This document shows, one piece after another, positions 45,529 through 55,179 of a DNA stretch of 64,000 nt (its first letter is position 1; each line of letters starts with the position of its first letter). The position numbers and the translations under genes are program-made. The stretch is from DASPMP01 sp035758925 (GTDB lineage: Bacteria > Gemmatimonadota > Gemmatimonadetes > Gemmatimonadales > Gemmatimonadaceae). Location of the stretch: assembly GCA_035758925.1 (NCBI GenBank), contig DASTVV010000103.1, positions 7,103 to 71,102 of the forward strand, given 5' to 3'. The notes below the pieces were generated by a model. The model made no database searches and was not told the DNA's origin. It worked only from the letters and a program-made list of their open reading frames with translations.

Positions 45529-47892
45529 ATGCGCAACTACCGATTGCTCGCGGTTCCGCTGGCTTTCGCGTTTGCTTCCGTCGGATCCGCGCAGCGAACA
45601 CCCGCCCAGCTCGAGTCGCTCGCGCGCGAACGATTGGCCCAGATCGACGGCGCGCTCGGAGTCGCCGGCCTGGACAGCGCCGTCGAGGTCAGGCGTGATC
45701 AGTGGGGCGTTCCACACATCTACGCCAGGACCCAGCGTGATCTCTTCTTCGCGCAGGGGTTTGTCGCGGCGCAGGACCGCCTTTTCCAGATGGACCTGTG
45801 GCGCCGCATCGGGGAAGGCCGCCTGGCGGAGGTGCTGGGGCCAGATTACGTCGATCGCGATCGTTTCGCGCGACTGCTCAAGTACCGCGGCGACATGAGC
45901 GCCGAGTGGACCAGTTATGCGCCCGACACTCGCGAGATCGCTACCGCGTTCGTCGCCGGCGTGAACGCCTACATCCGGCTCACACGCGAGCGACCGCCGG
46001 TCGAGTTCACGTTGCTCGGCTACCTGCCCGATGCCTGGACGCCCGAGGTGCCGCTTCAGCGGATGGCGGCACTCTCGATGACGGGAAACGCCGAGTCCGA
46101 GGTGCTGCGCGCTCGACTGGTGAGCGCCATCGGTGCCCAGCGCACCAACGAGCTGTGGCCGACGATCCCGCACAGGGACGTCGACCCGGCCCCGAACCTC
46201 GCGTTCGATGGCATCTCGACGCGCTCGCTGGGTGCATACTCCGCAGCGGTCGGACCGGTTCGTATCCCGAAAATCGTGGGCTCGAACAACTGGGTGGTGA
46301 GCGGTGCCCTTACCACGACGGGAAAGCCGCTGCTCGCCAACGATCCGCACCGGTATCTCGATAACCCCTCGCTTCGGTACCTCACGCACCTGGTGGCGCC
46401 GGGCTGGAACGTCATCGGTGCTGGCGAGCCAGGCGTGCCGGGCATCGCCGCCGGCCACAATGAGCGCATCGGGTTTGGCTTCACGATCGTCGGCATGGAC
46501 CAGCAGGACGTCTACGTCGAGACCCTGGGTCCGTGCGAAAACCAGAGCGGTCGGTGCTATCTGCACGACGGGCGATGGAAGCCGATTCGACGCGTTCTGG
46601 ACACGATTCGGGTGAAGGACCAGGCCGCGCGTGTCGTGACGCTGGAGTTCACCGAGCACGGCCCAATCGTGCATGAAGATGCATCGAAGGACGCGTCTGG
46701 CCGGACGCGCGCATTCGCGCTGCGCTTCGTCGGCAGCGAGCCTGGCACGGCTGGATACCTCGCGCAGATCTCCGTGAATCGCGCCACCGACTGGCAATCG
46801 TTCCTGGCGGCAGCAGAGCGCTGGCGTCTTCCGACGGAGAACCTGATCTACGCGGACGTCGATGGAAACATCGGATGGATCGCCGCTGGCCTCATGCCCA
46901 AGCGACACTGGTCGGGCCTGCTACCCGTGCCCGGGACCGGCGGTTACGAGTGGAGTGGGTTTCGTACCGTCACCGAGCTGCCCAGCGCGCTCAATCCGCC
47001 GAAGGGATTCATCGTGACAGCCAATCACGACATTCGGCCGGACGGATATGCCACGCCGCTGAACTTCGAGTTCGCCACACCGTTGCGCGCCCGCAGAGTG
47101 GAGGAGGTGCTCGGCGCCGCGTCTGGCGCCGGCGGCCGCAAGTTCAGCGTCGAGGACTTCCAGCGGCTGCAGCACGACGAGCTGTCCATTCAGGCGCGGA
47201 TGCTCGTGCCTGGCCTTCTCGAAGCGGCAGATCGCGCGGGTCGTGCGTCTCGCTGGGAGTTCGCGACGCTCGCGTCGTGGGACTATGTGATGCGCGCCGG
47301 CGACGCCTCACCACTGCTGTTCGAGAGCTGGAAACGTTCCCTCGGAGGTCTCGCGCTGCGGCGCGTCGCCGGCCACGAGGCCGCGGTCGCCATTCTGGGC
47401 GAAGGCTGGCTGGATGACTGGGAGTCGCCGGATATGCCGCTGCGCGGCTATACACGCGCCGAACGTGACCAGCTGCTGCTCGCGGCCATGGACACCGCGC
47501 TGGCGCGCATGCGCGTACGGATGGGCGCGGACACGGCCAGGTGGCGGTGGGGTGAGCTGCACACGGCTTCGTTCCCGCACCGGATTACCCCCAGCTTCGA
47601 CGCCGGCACCGTCGGGCGTGGCGGCGACGGCAGCACGGTCAACTCGACGTCGGGCGCCGATTATCACCAGAATGCCGGCGCGTCGTTTCGCGAGATTCTC
47701 GACGTCGCCGACTGGGATCGGTCTGTGGCCACCAGTGTCCCCGGCCAGTCCGGGCAGCCCGAGAGTGAGTTTTACGCCAACCTGTTGCCTCTCTGGGGAC
47801 GGGGCGAGTACTTCCCACTGGTGTATTCGCGCGCTGCGGTAGAACGTGAAACGAAGCACGTGCTCTGGCTCAACCCCTCGAGGTCTCCATGA
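45529..47892 (+). CDS. Penicillin acylase family (Ntn-hydrolase) protein
   Basis: A 787-residue exported Ntn hydrolase. After a signal peptide (LLAVPLAFAFASVGSAQ) come VRRDQWGVPHIYARTQRDLFFAQGFVAAQDRLFQMD and IVGSNNWVVSG, whose serine (about S252) is the nucleophile exposed by autocatalytic removal of a spacer, giving alpha and beta chains. NEDPHR-type (ANDPHRYL), TEHGPIVHE and GWIAAGLMP blocks of the beta chain are visible. Members cleave penicillins, N-acyl-homoserine lactones or other N-acyl amides; the substrate is not readable. The stop overlaps the start of a membrane protein gene (ATGA). Confidence 0.92.
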   Translation: MRNYRLLAVPLAFAFASVGSAQRTPAQLESLARERLAQIDGALGVAGLDSAVEVRRDQWGVPHIYARTQRDLFFAQGFVAAQDRLFQMDLWRRIGEGRLAEVLGPDYVDRDRFARLLKYRGDMSAEWTSYAPDTREIATAFVAGVNAYIRLTRERPPVEFTLLGYLPDAWTPEVPLQRMAALSMTGNAESEVLRARLVSAIGAQRTNELWPTIPHRDVDPAPNLAFDGISTRSLGAYSAAVGPVRIPKIVGSNNWVVSGALTTTGKPLLANDPHRYLDNPSLRYLTHLVAPGWNVIGAGEPGVPGIAAGHNERIGFGFTIVGMDQQDVYVETLGPCENQSGRCYLHDGRWKPIRRVLDTIRVKDQAARVVTLEFTEHGPIVHEDASKDASGRTRAFALRFVGSEPGTAGYLAQISVNRATDWQSFLAAAERWRLPTENLIYADVDGNIGWIAAGLMPKRHWSGLLPVPGTGGYEWSGFRTVTELPSALNPPKGFIVTANHDIRPDGYATPLNFEFATPLRARRVEEVLGAASGAGGRKFSVEDFQRLQHDELSIQARMLVPGLLEAADRAGRASRWEFATLASWDYVMRAGDASPLLFESWKRSLGGLALRRVAGHEAAVAILGEGWLDDWESPDMPLRGYTRAERDQLLLAAMDTALARMRVRMGADTARWRWGELHTASFPHRITPSFDAGTVGRGGDGSTVNSTSGADYHQNAGASFREILDVADWDRSVATSVPGQSGQPESEFYANLLPLWGRGEYFPLVYSRAAVERETKHVLWLNPSRSP

Positions 47893-48410
47893 ACCAGTTC
47901 TTTCCGAAGCAGACGGTTCAGTGGCACTTCGAAGAGCCGACAGTCCTGCGGAAGCTGTCACTGTCGCTCATCGAGATGGCGGTGCTGACTGGGATCGTGC
48001 TCCGGCTGTATCGTGCGCTCGTCACGCTGCACGTCTCGACCAGCTGGATCCTGTGGGGCGGATCCGTGGCGTTCGGAGTTCTGGTGCTTTGTGCAATGGC
48101 CACCGTTCACCTGGCGAACTTTCCGCTGCAGCGCTGGGTGTGGCGTGCGCCTGCCTTTGCCGCCGTCGAGGCCGTGGCGGAAGCGGCTACGAGCCTGGTG
48201 CTGATCGCGTTCGGCCGGGAGCCAACCGGCACCGCGCGCGCGGAATGGACCGACTGGCTTCCCATGGCCCGGGGGACGCTCGCGTTGCGCACGCTCGAGG
48301 TATGCATCTGGGCCGTGGTCCTTGCGGCGGTCGTCTGGATCGTGCGCCGCACCATCCTTCGACAGCAGAAGGTGGAAGAGGACGTAGCCGAGGAAGCAGC
48401 GCAGGCCTAG
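47889..48410 (+). CDS. Membrane protein of unknown function
   Basis: 173 residues with about four hydrophobic segments (LSLSLIEMAVLTGIVLRLYRAL, ILWGGSVAFGVLVLCAMATVHLA, FAAVEAVAEAATSLVLIAF, TLEVCIWAVVLAAVVWIVRR) and an acidic C-terminal tail (QQKVEEDVAEEAAQA). No family is recognised. Its ATG overlaps the penicillin-acylase stop, so they are coupled. A GGGAGA Shine-Dalgarno for the next gene begins at its stop. It may anchor or regulate the neighbouring exported enzymes (inference). Confidence 0.75.
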   Translation: MNQFFPKQTVQWHFEEPTVLRKLSLSLIEMAVLTGIVLRLYRALVTLHVSTSWILWGGSVAFGVLVLCAMATVHLANFPLQRWVWRAPAFAAVEAVAEAATSLVLIAFGREPTGTARAEWTDWLPMARGTLALRTLEVCIWAVVLAAVVWIVRRTILRQQKVEEDVAEEAAQA

Positions 48411-48418
48411 GGAGAAAA

Positions 48419-49885
48419 ATGCGAACGAAAGCACTGGTACTCCTTCTCGTGGCGTCTGCGGGTGCCGCTCAGGAAATCCGCACGTCTCGGCCGTTCGGAA
48501 CGCTCCGCGAACAGGCCGAGATGCAGCAGCGGTGGCTCTCGCAGCGCATGGACCAGGTGCTCCCGGCGCTCATGCGCAAGCATGGCGTCGAGTTCTGGGT
48601 GGTCCCCATGCGCGAGTACAACGAGGACCCCGTCTTCACGTCCATCGTGTCACCTACGACGTTCGCGGCGCGCAGGCGAACGATCTATGTGTTCTACGAC
48701 CGGTGCGCGGCTGGCGGAGTGAGATCAGCCGTCACTCCGACGCCAGGCGCGGCCAACGCCGCACCCCAATCTCCCAACCCCGCGCCCTGCTCGGTCGAGC
48801 GAATCGCGCTGGGTGGAACGTCCCAGGGCGGCGTGTTTCAAGCCGTGCGTTCGACGCAGACGGCCGCTGGTCCGGCGGGGGCGTCGGTGCAGCAACAGGC
48901 CGAGCTTTGGGGGGACGAGCAGTGGAAGGTTCTCCGCCGGGTGGTGGATGAGCGCAAGCCGTCCGCGATTCACGTGAACGTTTCCCGCACATTCGCATTC
49001 TCTGATGGCCTGAGCGCCGGCGAGTACGAGGGAATGCGGGACGCGCTCGGCGCCGCCTGGGCCGGCAGACTGAAGCGCCATGACGCGCTCGCGCTCGATC
49101 TCATCGCGACACGGCTGCCCGAAGAAGAGCAGGTGTATCGTCGCATGACCGAGGTGGTCTGGGGCATCATCGACACCGCGTTCTCGAACGTCGTGATCAC
49201 GCCCGGTGTCACCCGAACGCAGGACGTGGTGTGGTGGATGCGCCAGAAGGTGAATGACCTTGGGTTGGGCAGCTGGTTTCAGCCGTCGGTGGAAGTACAG
49301 CGCATGGGCGTAACCGACGCGCAGCTTGGCGACAATCCGATCATCCTGCGTGGCGACGTCCTCCACTGCGATTTTGGGATCGTGGCGCACCGCCTGAACA
49401 CCGACACGCAGCACATGGGCTATGTCCTGCGCGAGGGCGAAACCGATGTACCAGCCGGGATTCAGAAGGCGCTGACGAATTCGAATCGGCTGCAGGACAT
49501 CGTGACGTCGGAGATCCGTCCCGGCCGAACGGGGAACGAGATCCTGCGGGCGTCACTGGCGAAAATGCGCGCCGAGGGGATCGACGGCACGGTCTACACG
49601 CACCCGATCGGGATGCACGGTCACGGCGCGGGGCCCCTGATTGGCCTCTGGGACTACCAGGACGGCGTTCCGGGTCGAGGTGACGCGAAAGTAATCCCGT
49701 CGATGTGGTTCTCCATCGAGCTGCAAGCCACGACGCCGGTCCCGGAATGGAACGGCCAGCGCGTGCGGTCCGCGCAGGAGGAGGACGCGATCGTTGGCGC
49801 GGACGGTCAGATTCGCTGGGCGCTGCAGCGGCAAACCAGGTACTGGATCGTCCAGCCGGAGAAATCTCCAGTTCGTCCGGACTAA
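48419..49885 (+). CDS. Exported M24-family (Xaa-Pro aminopeptidase-like) protein
   Basis: 488 residues with a signal peptide (LVLLLVASAGAAQ). An N-terminal creatinase-like domain (VLPALMRKHGVEFWVVPMREYNEDPVF) is followed by the pita-bread catalytic domain with the five metal ligands in plausible positions: LHCDFGIVAHRLNTDTQHMGYV (two Asp), THPIGMHGHGAGP (His), WFSIELQATTPV (Glu) and EEDAIV (Glu). An insertion of about 50 Ala/Pro/Gly-rich residues with an extra Cys pair (about 95-145) interrupts the N-terminal domain. GGGAGA precedes ATG 48419. It is probably co-transcribed with the acylase and membrane genes and acts on periplasmic peptides (inference). Confidence 0.87.
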   Translation: MRTKALVLLLVASAGAAQEIRTSRPFGTLREQAEMQQRWLSQRMDQVLPALMRKHGVEFWVVPMREYNEDPVFTSIVSPTTFAARRRTIYVFYDRCAAGGVRSAVTPTPGAANAAPQSPNPAPCSVERIALGGTSQGGVFQAVRSTQTAAGPAGASVQQQAELWGDEQWKVLRRVVDERKPSAIHVNVSRTFAFSDGLSAGEYEGMRDALGAAWAGRLKRHDALALDLIATRLPEEEQVYRRMTEVVWGIIDTAFSNVVITPGVTRTQDVVWWMRQKVNDLGLGSWFQPSVEVQRMGVTDAQLGDNPIILRGDVLHCDFGIVAHRLNTDTQHMGYVLREGETDVPAGIQKALTNSNRLQDIVTSEIRPGRTGNEILRASLAKMRAEGIDGTVYTHPIGMHGHGAGPLIGLWDYQDGVPGRGDAKVIPSMWFSIELQATTPVPEWNGQRVRSAQEEDAIVGADGQIRWALQRQTRYWIVQPEKSPVRPD

Positions 49886-50090
49886 GGGGGTCGTCGACCG
49901 AAGCGCGAGCTCCTGTATTTCATCGGCTTAGATCCGCGGGTACCGGCTATCTCGCGCGCGCAGCAAACTCACTGCTGGCGCACGCGGCCAGTTCGGACAT
50001 ACGTTTGTGCAACCTGGTGCAGCCGCGGCACCGACGTTGACCGTCCGATGCTGGCTCGGTCAGGTGCGCTTGCTCAACTCCCCTCCGACG

Positions 50091-50975
50091 ATGACGAGCC
50101 GCCTGGTGGTCGCCGCAGCGACTGCTCTGATCGCCGCCGCGCCGACACAGACCATCAAACGCCTACCCCCGGTACGCGCGCTGATTCGGTCAAGGGCGTG
50201 GCAGCGCTTGCGGCACCGCATGTTGCTCACGATCAGCGAGCGCGATGATTCGACGTTCACTCGGTTCCTGCGTGCCCCCACGCAATTCGAGGCGCTGGCC
50301 GGTCCCGTTCTGGCCTGGGTCGGTGCGGACTCTCCTGATCGCGAGCCAGTTCGAATCGTGCTGGTGGGATCGTCGACTGGCGCCGAGCCTTATTCGATAG
50401 CCTCGGTGCTACGCCGCACGCGTCCGGACGTGAGATTCGAGCTTGCAGCGTACGATCTTCGGAACGAGATGGTCGAGCGCGCCCGCAACGCGACGTACAG
50501 CGAGTGTGACGTTTTCAGCAATAACCCACCCGCCGATTTTGTGGCGAGCACGTTCATCGAGCGTGAAGGCAACTACGTTGTCCAGCCGAGTATCGCGGGC
50601 TGCGTGAGCTTCGGTGTCGCTGATGTGATGGATCCAGGCCTCGCTGATCGCGTTGGAACGGCTGACATCGTGTTTGCCCAGAACCTGCTCATCAACTTCT
50701 CGCGCCAGAAGGCTCGCGCCGCGTTCCCGAACATCGCCCGGCTGCTGCGTCCGCGGTCCGTCCTGTTTGCCGATGGCATGGACATCGATCTACGCGCGCG
50801 GTTGACGCGGGACGCCGGACTGGTGCCGCTCGACTACAAGATCCGCGAAATCCACGAGGACGTGCGCACGATTCGCGGCGACGGGTGGCCCTGGAAATAC
50901 TGGGGAGTCGAGTCTTTCGCTGAGCGGCCCGACTGGCGTCAGCGCTACGCCACGGTGTTCCTGAAGGGAGCGTAG
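50091..50975 (+). CDS. CheR-like SAM-dependent methyltransferase
   Basis: 294 residues. The SAM motif VRIVLVGSSTGAEPYSIASVLRRTRPDVRFELAAYDL and the downstream IVFAQNLLINFSRQKARAAFPNIARLLRPRSVLFADG match the CheR catalytic core, and ARNATY follows as in CheR. The N-terminal CheR regulatory domain is short. No chemotaxis genes are nearby and no receptor-binding TPR is seen, so it probably methylates another protein or small molecule. The start is uncertain: ATG 50091 lacks a clear Shine-Dalgarno, and GTG 50007, TTG 50037, GTG 50064 and TTG 50070 are in frame. Confidence 0.75.
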   Translation: MTSRLVVAAATALIAAAPTQTIKRLPPVRALIRSRAWQRLRHRMLLTISERDDSTFTRFLRAPTQFEALAGPVLAWVGADSPDREPVRIVLVGSSTGAEPYSIASVLRRTRPDVRFELAAYDLRNEMVERARNATYSECDVFSNNPPADFVASTFIEREGNYVVQPSIAGCVSFGVADVMDPGLADRVGTADIVFAQNLLINFSRQKARAAFPNIARLLRPRSVLFADGMDIDLRARLTRDAGLVPLDYKIREIHEDVRTIRGDGWPWKYWGVESFAERPDWRQRYATVFLKGA

Positions 50976-51000
50976 CGCTGGAGACGCTTTCCCCGCGGGG

Positions 51001-54000
51001 TCAGCATCCGATCCGCTGTTCGCTCACCACGAAGTCGTCGAAGAACCGGTCCTGCGCCTTGGGCGCTCCCGCATTCCAGTAGCTTTCGAGCAGAATGGCG
51101 TTCAGCCCGTACGCGTTGTAATTGCCGACCCAGTTCAGGCCTGTGCGACTGGCCTCGAGTTGACCGTTCACCCAGAATTCAAGAACGCCATCGGACTGTC
51201 CCGCGGTATTCAACTTCACGTGCGACTCGACGCAGTACCACTGACCCACGTGGTTGGAGTCGAAGATCGGCGTGCTGCCACGCGCGGCTCCAAGCCACCG
51301 GAGGTTCGCGAAGTCGTTGTACTGGGTGGTCTTCAGCGTGCCACTGGCATCTGTTCCCGACGCGGGATCGAGCAGCAAGTAGTTTGCGTCGACAGCGGCG
51401 TCGGTCCAGACGTGGGCGATCATGGCCTGCGCCCAGTTGCTCGAGGCGAAGATCGTGAGGCGCGTGAATTTGTCGCCGCCGCCACCGGTCCAGCCGGTCT
51501 GATTCTTCAGGTAGACGCGCCAGTAGAGCTCACGGTAGTCCTTCGTGCCTGCGTCCGCCGGCTTGAAGTACGAGCTTGGGGTGCGTCCGAACGCGAGCTT
51601 GAGCGACCCCGCGGACTGCTGTCCTGCGGCGAAGTGCATCTTGATGCCGGACGAGCCGTTGCGCCCGACGCCTGAGGATCGCGTCAGACTGCCGCCGTCG
51701 TCGGAAACCTCGAAGTAGCTCGCGAAGCGGTCGACTTCGAAGTCGTCGCACCAGATCCAGCCGGGCTGCGGGCTGGCGCAACCGGCTGCGGCCGCCGCCA
51801 CGTCGAATGCCGCACTGGTGGCGCTGGTGAGATTCGTGGCCGTAGCGGTGAGGGTATAGCCCGTGCCTGCGCGGTCGACTGTGATGTTGTTGAACGTGGC
51901 GACACCATTGACGGCCGCGCGAGTGAGCGTACCGCCCAGAACCGCGCCGGCCGTCCCCGTACCGCTCGTGATCGCCAGGGTCACGCTGTTGGTCGCACCG
52001 GGCACGGTAGCCCCCTGGGCATCCTGCACGGCTACCTGTATGGAGGGAGTGATAACGCCGCCGGCTCCAGCCCCGCTGGGCTGCACGACAAAGCCAAGCT
52101 TGGTGGGAGCCGCGTTCACGGCGAACGCGCTGCTCGACGCGGATGTGAGGCCCGTGGACGTCACCGTGAGCGTGTAGCCCGTTCCGGGCTTGTCGATGGT
52201 GAGATTGTTGAACGTCGCGACGCCGTTGACCGCGGCGCGAGTCAACGTGCCGCCAAGGACGGCGCCGCTCGTTCCCGTGCCGCTCGTGATCGCGATCGTG
52301 ATGCTGTTGGTTGCCGATGCGACGGTGCTGCCTTGCGCGTCCTGGACGGATACCTGCACGGCCGGCGCCACGACATTGCCGGCAAGAGTTGTCGAGGGTT
52401 GCACCGAGAACGCAAGCTTCGACGCGACGTCCGCGACGGAGAAGGCCGCGCTGGTTGCGCTCGTGAGCGAGGCGCTCGTCGCCGTCAGCGTGTATCCGCT
52501 ACTGGCCTTGTCGACCGTGAGATTCCCGAACTGAGCCACACCATTGACGGCGGCTTGCGAGACCGTCCCGCCGAGGACTGCGCCCGGAGCCCCCGTTCCG
52601 CTCGTGATCGCGACGTTGATGGTCGCCGTCGAGCCGGTGACGGTGTTTCCGAGGGCATCCTGCACGGCTACTTGCACCGCCGGGCTGACCGCGACTCCCG
52701 TCGTCGTGGCACTGGGCTGCGCCACGAAAACCAGTTTCGCCGCAAGACCGACTGACACCGCGAACTGGGCGCTGGTGGAGGAACTCAGACCGGTGGCCGT
52801 AGCCGTGAGCGTATAGTTCGTGGCGGGCTTGTTGATGGTCAGGTTGTTGAACGTGGCAACGCCATTCACGGCCTGGCGAGTCACGGTGCCACCAAGCGCG
52901 GCGCCGACAGCGCCGCTGCCAGCCGAAATCGCGAGCGTAATGCTCGTCGTCGCGGTGGTGGCCGGATTACCGGCGGCATCGAGCACCTGCACCTGAATGG
53001 AGGGGCTGATCGCCGACCCCGCAACGACGGAGCTTGGTTGAGCGGCGAATGCGAGTGCGCTCGCCGAACCGGCGGTCACCGAGAACGCGTTCGTAGTCGC
53101 AGAAGTGAGCCCAGACGCCGACACAGTAAGGGAGTAGCCCGTGCCGGCCTTGTCGATCTTCAGGTTGCCGAACGACGCTACGCCGCCGGCGGCGTTCTGA
53201 ACGAGTGTCCCGCTCAGCGCAGCGCCGGCTGTGCCGGCACCGCTGGTGATGCCAATGCTGACGCTCGTCGAGGCATTGGTCACTGTGTTGCCGAAGGCAT
53301 CCTGCACGGCAACCTGCGGGGCAGGGCTGATGGTTGTTGCGGCCGTCGCGGCTCCGGGCTGCACCATGATCCCCAGGCCAGTGGCCGGTCCAGGCGAAAC
53401 CGTGAACGCGGTCGTGGTGACGCCCGCCAGTCCCGACGCTGTCGCTGTCAGCGTGTATCCCGCTGATGCTTTGGTGATGTTGAGATCATCGAATGTGCCG
53501 ACACCGTTGATTGCCGACCGCGTGGCTGTGCCGCTCAGTGTCGCCCCAGCCGCACCGGTGCCGCCGGTGATCGCCACATGAATACTGGTGGACGACGTCG
53601 TCGGATTGCCGAACGCATCCTGAACACCAACCTGCAACGGCGGAGTGATCGCGCCACCTGCCGATCCGCTGGTCGGATTTGCGGCCACGACGAGCTTGGA
53701 CGCGGCACCAGCGGCCACGTCGAAACTGCCGCTCGTCGCATTCGTCAACGAACCGGCCGACGCGGTCAGCGAAAAACCGCTGCCGACCTTCGTGATGACA
53801 AGGTTGTTGAATATCGCTACGCCGTTCACCGCGTTCTGAGTCGTCGTTCCACCCAGAGCTGCCCCGCCGATTCCGGTCCCTGTGGTCAGACTGATCGAAA
53901 CGCTCGTACTGGCCCCGGTCAACGTCTTACCCGACGAGTCCTCGATCGCGACCTGCACGCTGATCGTGCCGCCGGCGTTCGTGGAGACAGGCTGCACAAC

Positions 54001-54117
54001 GAACGAGAGGCGCGACGCCTCGGGTGGGGTGACTTCCGGAGGCTGCGTGGATGTCTCCGGGTTGGCGCAAAACGCCAATCCCAGCGAAAAAAGGCATAGA
54101 ATCGCGCGAGCGCGCAT
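51001..54117 (-). CDS. Lipoprotein with seven Ig-like repeats and lyase-like C-terminal domain
   Basis: 1038 residues. A lipobox signal (LFSLGLAFCANPETS) leads into seven tandem repeats of about 95 residues (about 35-770). Each has a start like KLVFVAQPS, a middle VQVAVQDAQGN, a TLTRAAVNGVATFNN run and an end TGYTLTATASGLTSATS. This is an Ig/BIG-like stalk. The C-terminal 255 residues (GWIWCDDFEVDRFASYFEVSD, YRELYWRVYLKNQTGWTG, WYCVESHVKLNTAGQSDGVLEFWVNG, FFDDFVVSEQRIGC) look like a concanavalin-fold polysaccharide lyase or laminin-G domain. Repeats are highly similar in DNA, so copy number may vary between strains. It is probably a surface-attached carbohydrate-binding or lyase protein (inference). 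Confidence 0.8.
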   Translation of the reverse strand: MRARAILCLFSLGLAFCANPETSTQPPEVTPPEASRLSFVVQPVSTNAGGTISVQVAIEDSSGKTLTGASTSVSISLTTGTGIGGAALGGTTTQNAVNGVAIFNNLVITKVGSGFSLTASAGSLTNATSGSFDVAAGAASKLVVAANPTSGSAGGAITPPLQVGVQDAFGNPTTSSTSIHVAITGGTGAAGATLSGTATRSAINGVGTFDDLNITKASAGYTLTATASGLAGVTTTAFTVSPGPATGLGIMVQPGAATAATTISPAPQVAVQDAFGNTVTNASTSVSIGITSGAGTAGAALSGTLVQNAAGGVASFGNLKIDKAGTGYSLTVSASGLTSATTNAFSVTAGSASALAFAAQPSSVVAGSAISPSIQVQVLDAAGNPATTATTSITLAISAGSGAVGAALGGTVTRQAVNGVATFNNLTINKPATNYTLTATATGLSSSTSAQFAVSVGLAAKLVFVAQPSATTTGVAVSPAVQVAVQDALGNTVTGSTATINVAITSGTGAPGAVLGGTVSQAAVNGVAQFGNLTVDKASSGYTLTATSASLTSATSAAFSVADVASKLAFSVQPSTTLAGNVVAPAVQVSVQDAQGSTVASATNSITIAITSGTGTSGAVLGGTLTRAAVNGVATFNNLTIDKPGTGYTLTVTSTGLTSASSSAFAVNAAPTKLGFVVQPSGAGAGGVITPSIQVAVQDAQGATVPGATNSVTLAITSGTGTAGAVLGGTLTRAAVNGVATFNNITVDRAGTGYTLTATATNLTSATSAAFDVAAAAAGCASPQPGWIWCDDFEVDRFASYFEVSDDGGSLTRSSGVGRNGSSGIKMHFAAGQQSAGSLKLAFGRTPSSYFKPADAGTKDYRELYWRVYLKNQTGWTGGGGDKFTRLTIFASSNWAQAMIAHVWTDAAVDANYLLLDPASGTDASGTLKTTQYNDFANLRWLGAARGSTPIFDSNHVGQWYCVESHVKLNTAGQSDGVLEFWVNGQLEASRTGLNWVGNYNAYGLNAILLESYWNAGAPKAQDRFFDDFVVSEQRIGC

Positions 54118-54320
54118 GAGCTACCTCATTCTCTCTGCCGCGACGAAATCTCCTGTGACGCCCATCACACGAGTGGCGACGTTGCCGCTCCGAGCGCATT
54201 CGATGCACGACGACCCGGGCTAGCCGTTCGTTACGGTCGTCGCAAGCGGCGTCCACTGGCTTGCTTACACGCGTTCGGAGCCAGCGATGGTGGCCGGCGG
54301 GACGCTATATTCTTCACTCC

Positions 54321-54704
54321 ATGCGGAAGGCCAGGAAGGACCTCATCGTCGTCGGCGATCGCGTTCTCGTGAAGATCGAAGAGGGCGAAGAGCGCACGAA
54401 TGTCGGCCTGTATCTGCCGCCGACGGCGGTGGACAACCAGGCCGTTCAGAGCGGCCAGATCGTCGCGACGGGGCCCGGCTTGCCGCTCCCCGCGCCAGAC
54501 AGCAGCACCGACGAGCCGTGGCGCACCACGGCGTCCCGCGAAACGCGCTTCGTCCCGATGCAGGCGAAAATCGGGGACTATGCTCTCTTTTTCAGAAAGG
54601 CCGCCGTCGAAATCACATTCGAGGGTGAGCGGTTTCTCGTCGTGCCACAAGCGGCGATTCTCGCGCTCGTGCGCGACGAGGACTTCGACATCGACAGTAT
54701 CTAG
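54321..54704 (+). CDS. GroES-like co-chaperonin (divergent Cpn10)
   Basis: 127 residues: KDLIVVGDRVLVKIEEGEERTNVGLYLPPTAVDNQAVQSGQIVATGPG is the Cpn10 barrel start, with a mobile-loop-like insert, and KIGDYALFFRKAAVEITFEGERFLVVPQAAILALV is its end. It is longer than normal GroES (about 97) by extra residues between the halves and a tail. No GroEL gene is in the window, so it may be an accessory paralogue. Its stop precedes the bacilliredoxin start by only a few bases with an AGGAG between, implying one transcript. Confidence 0.8.
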   Translation: MRKARKDLIVVGDRVLVKIEEGEERTNVGLYLPPTAVDNQAVQSGQIVATGPGLPLPAPDSSTDEPWRTTASRETRFVPMQAKIGDYALFFRKAAVEITFEGERFLVVPQAAILALVRDEDFDIDSI

Positions 54705-54714
54705 GAGCGTTCCG

Positions 54715-55179
54715 ATGCGGTTGCCGATGAATGCAGGCATGTATCCCGAGGAGCTCGTGCAGCCCATGCGCGTCGAGCTGACTCAGATTGGTTTCGAGGA
54801 GCTTCGTACTCCAGGTGAAGTGGATGCCAGGCTCACGGAGAAAGGCACCACGCTCGTCGTGGTGAATTCGATCTGCGGGTGCGCGGCGCGCATGGCGCGA
54901 CCGGCGGTTCGCCTCGCCCTCCGCGACTCGAGCGAGAAGCCTGACCATCTCACGACGGTGTTCGCCGGCCAGGATCGCGAGGCAACGGACAAGGCGCGCG
55001 GCTACTTCACGGGGTATCCGCCGTCCTCACCGTCCATCGCGCTGCTGCGTGACGGTCAGATCGTGTTCATGCTCGAGCGCTGGCAGATCGAAGGGCGTCC
55101 AGCCCCGGACATCGCGGCCGACCTCGTGACCGCCTTTCAGGAGCACTGTCAGCCGGCCAGCCCGGCGGCTGGCGGCTAG
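54715..55179 (+). CDS. BrxA/BrxB family bacilliredoxin
   Basis: 154 residues. The protein closely follows the YphP/YqiW family: MYPEELVQPMRVELTQIGFEEL, VVNSICGCAARMARPAV with the C-G-C active site (C54, C56), LTTVFAGQDREATDKARGYF and PPSSPSIALLRDGQIVF. These thiol oxidoreductases remove bacillithiol or similar mixed disulfides (reported for Firmicutes). RBS AGGAG lies just upstream of ATG 54715, directly after the GroES-like gene, so it is likely a stress/redox pair. The last four bases overlap the convergent DUF3108 gene. Confidence 0.93.
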   Translation: MRLPMNAGMYPEELVQPMRVELTQIGFEELRTPGEVDARLTEKGTTLVVVNSICGCAARMARPAVRLALRDSSEKPDHLTTVFAGQDREATDKARGYFTGYPPSSPSIALLRDGQIVFMLERWQIEGRPAPDIAADLVTAFQEHCQPASPAAGG

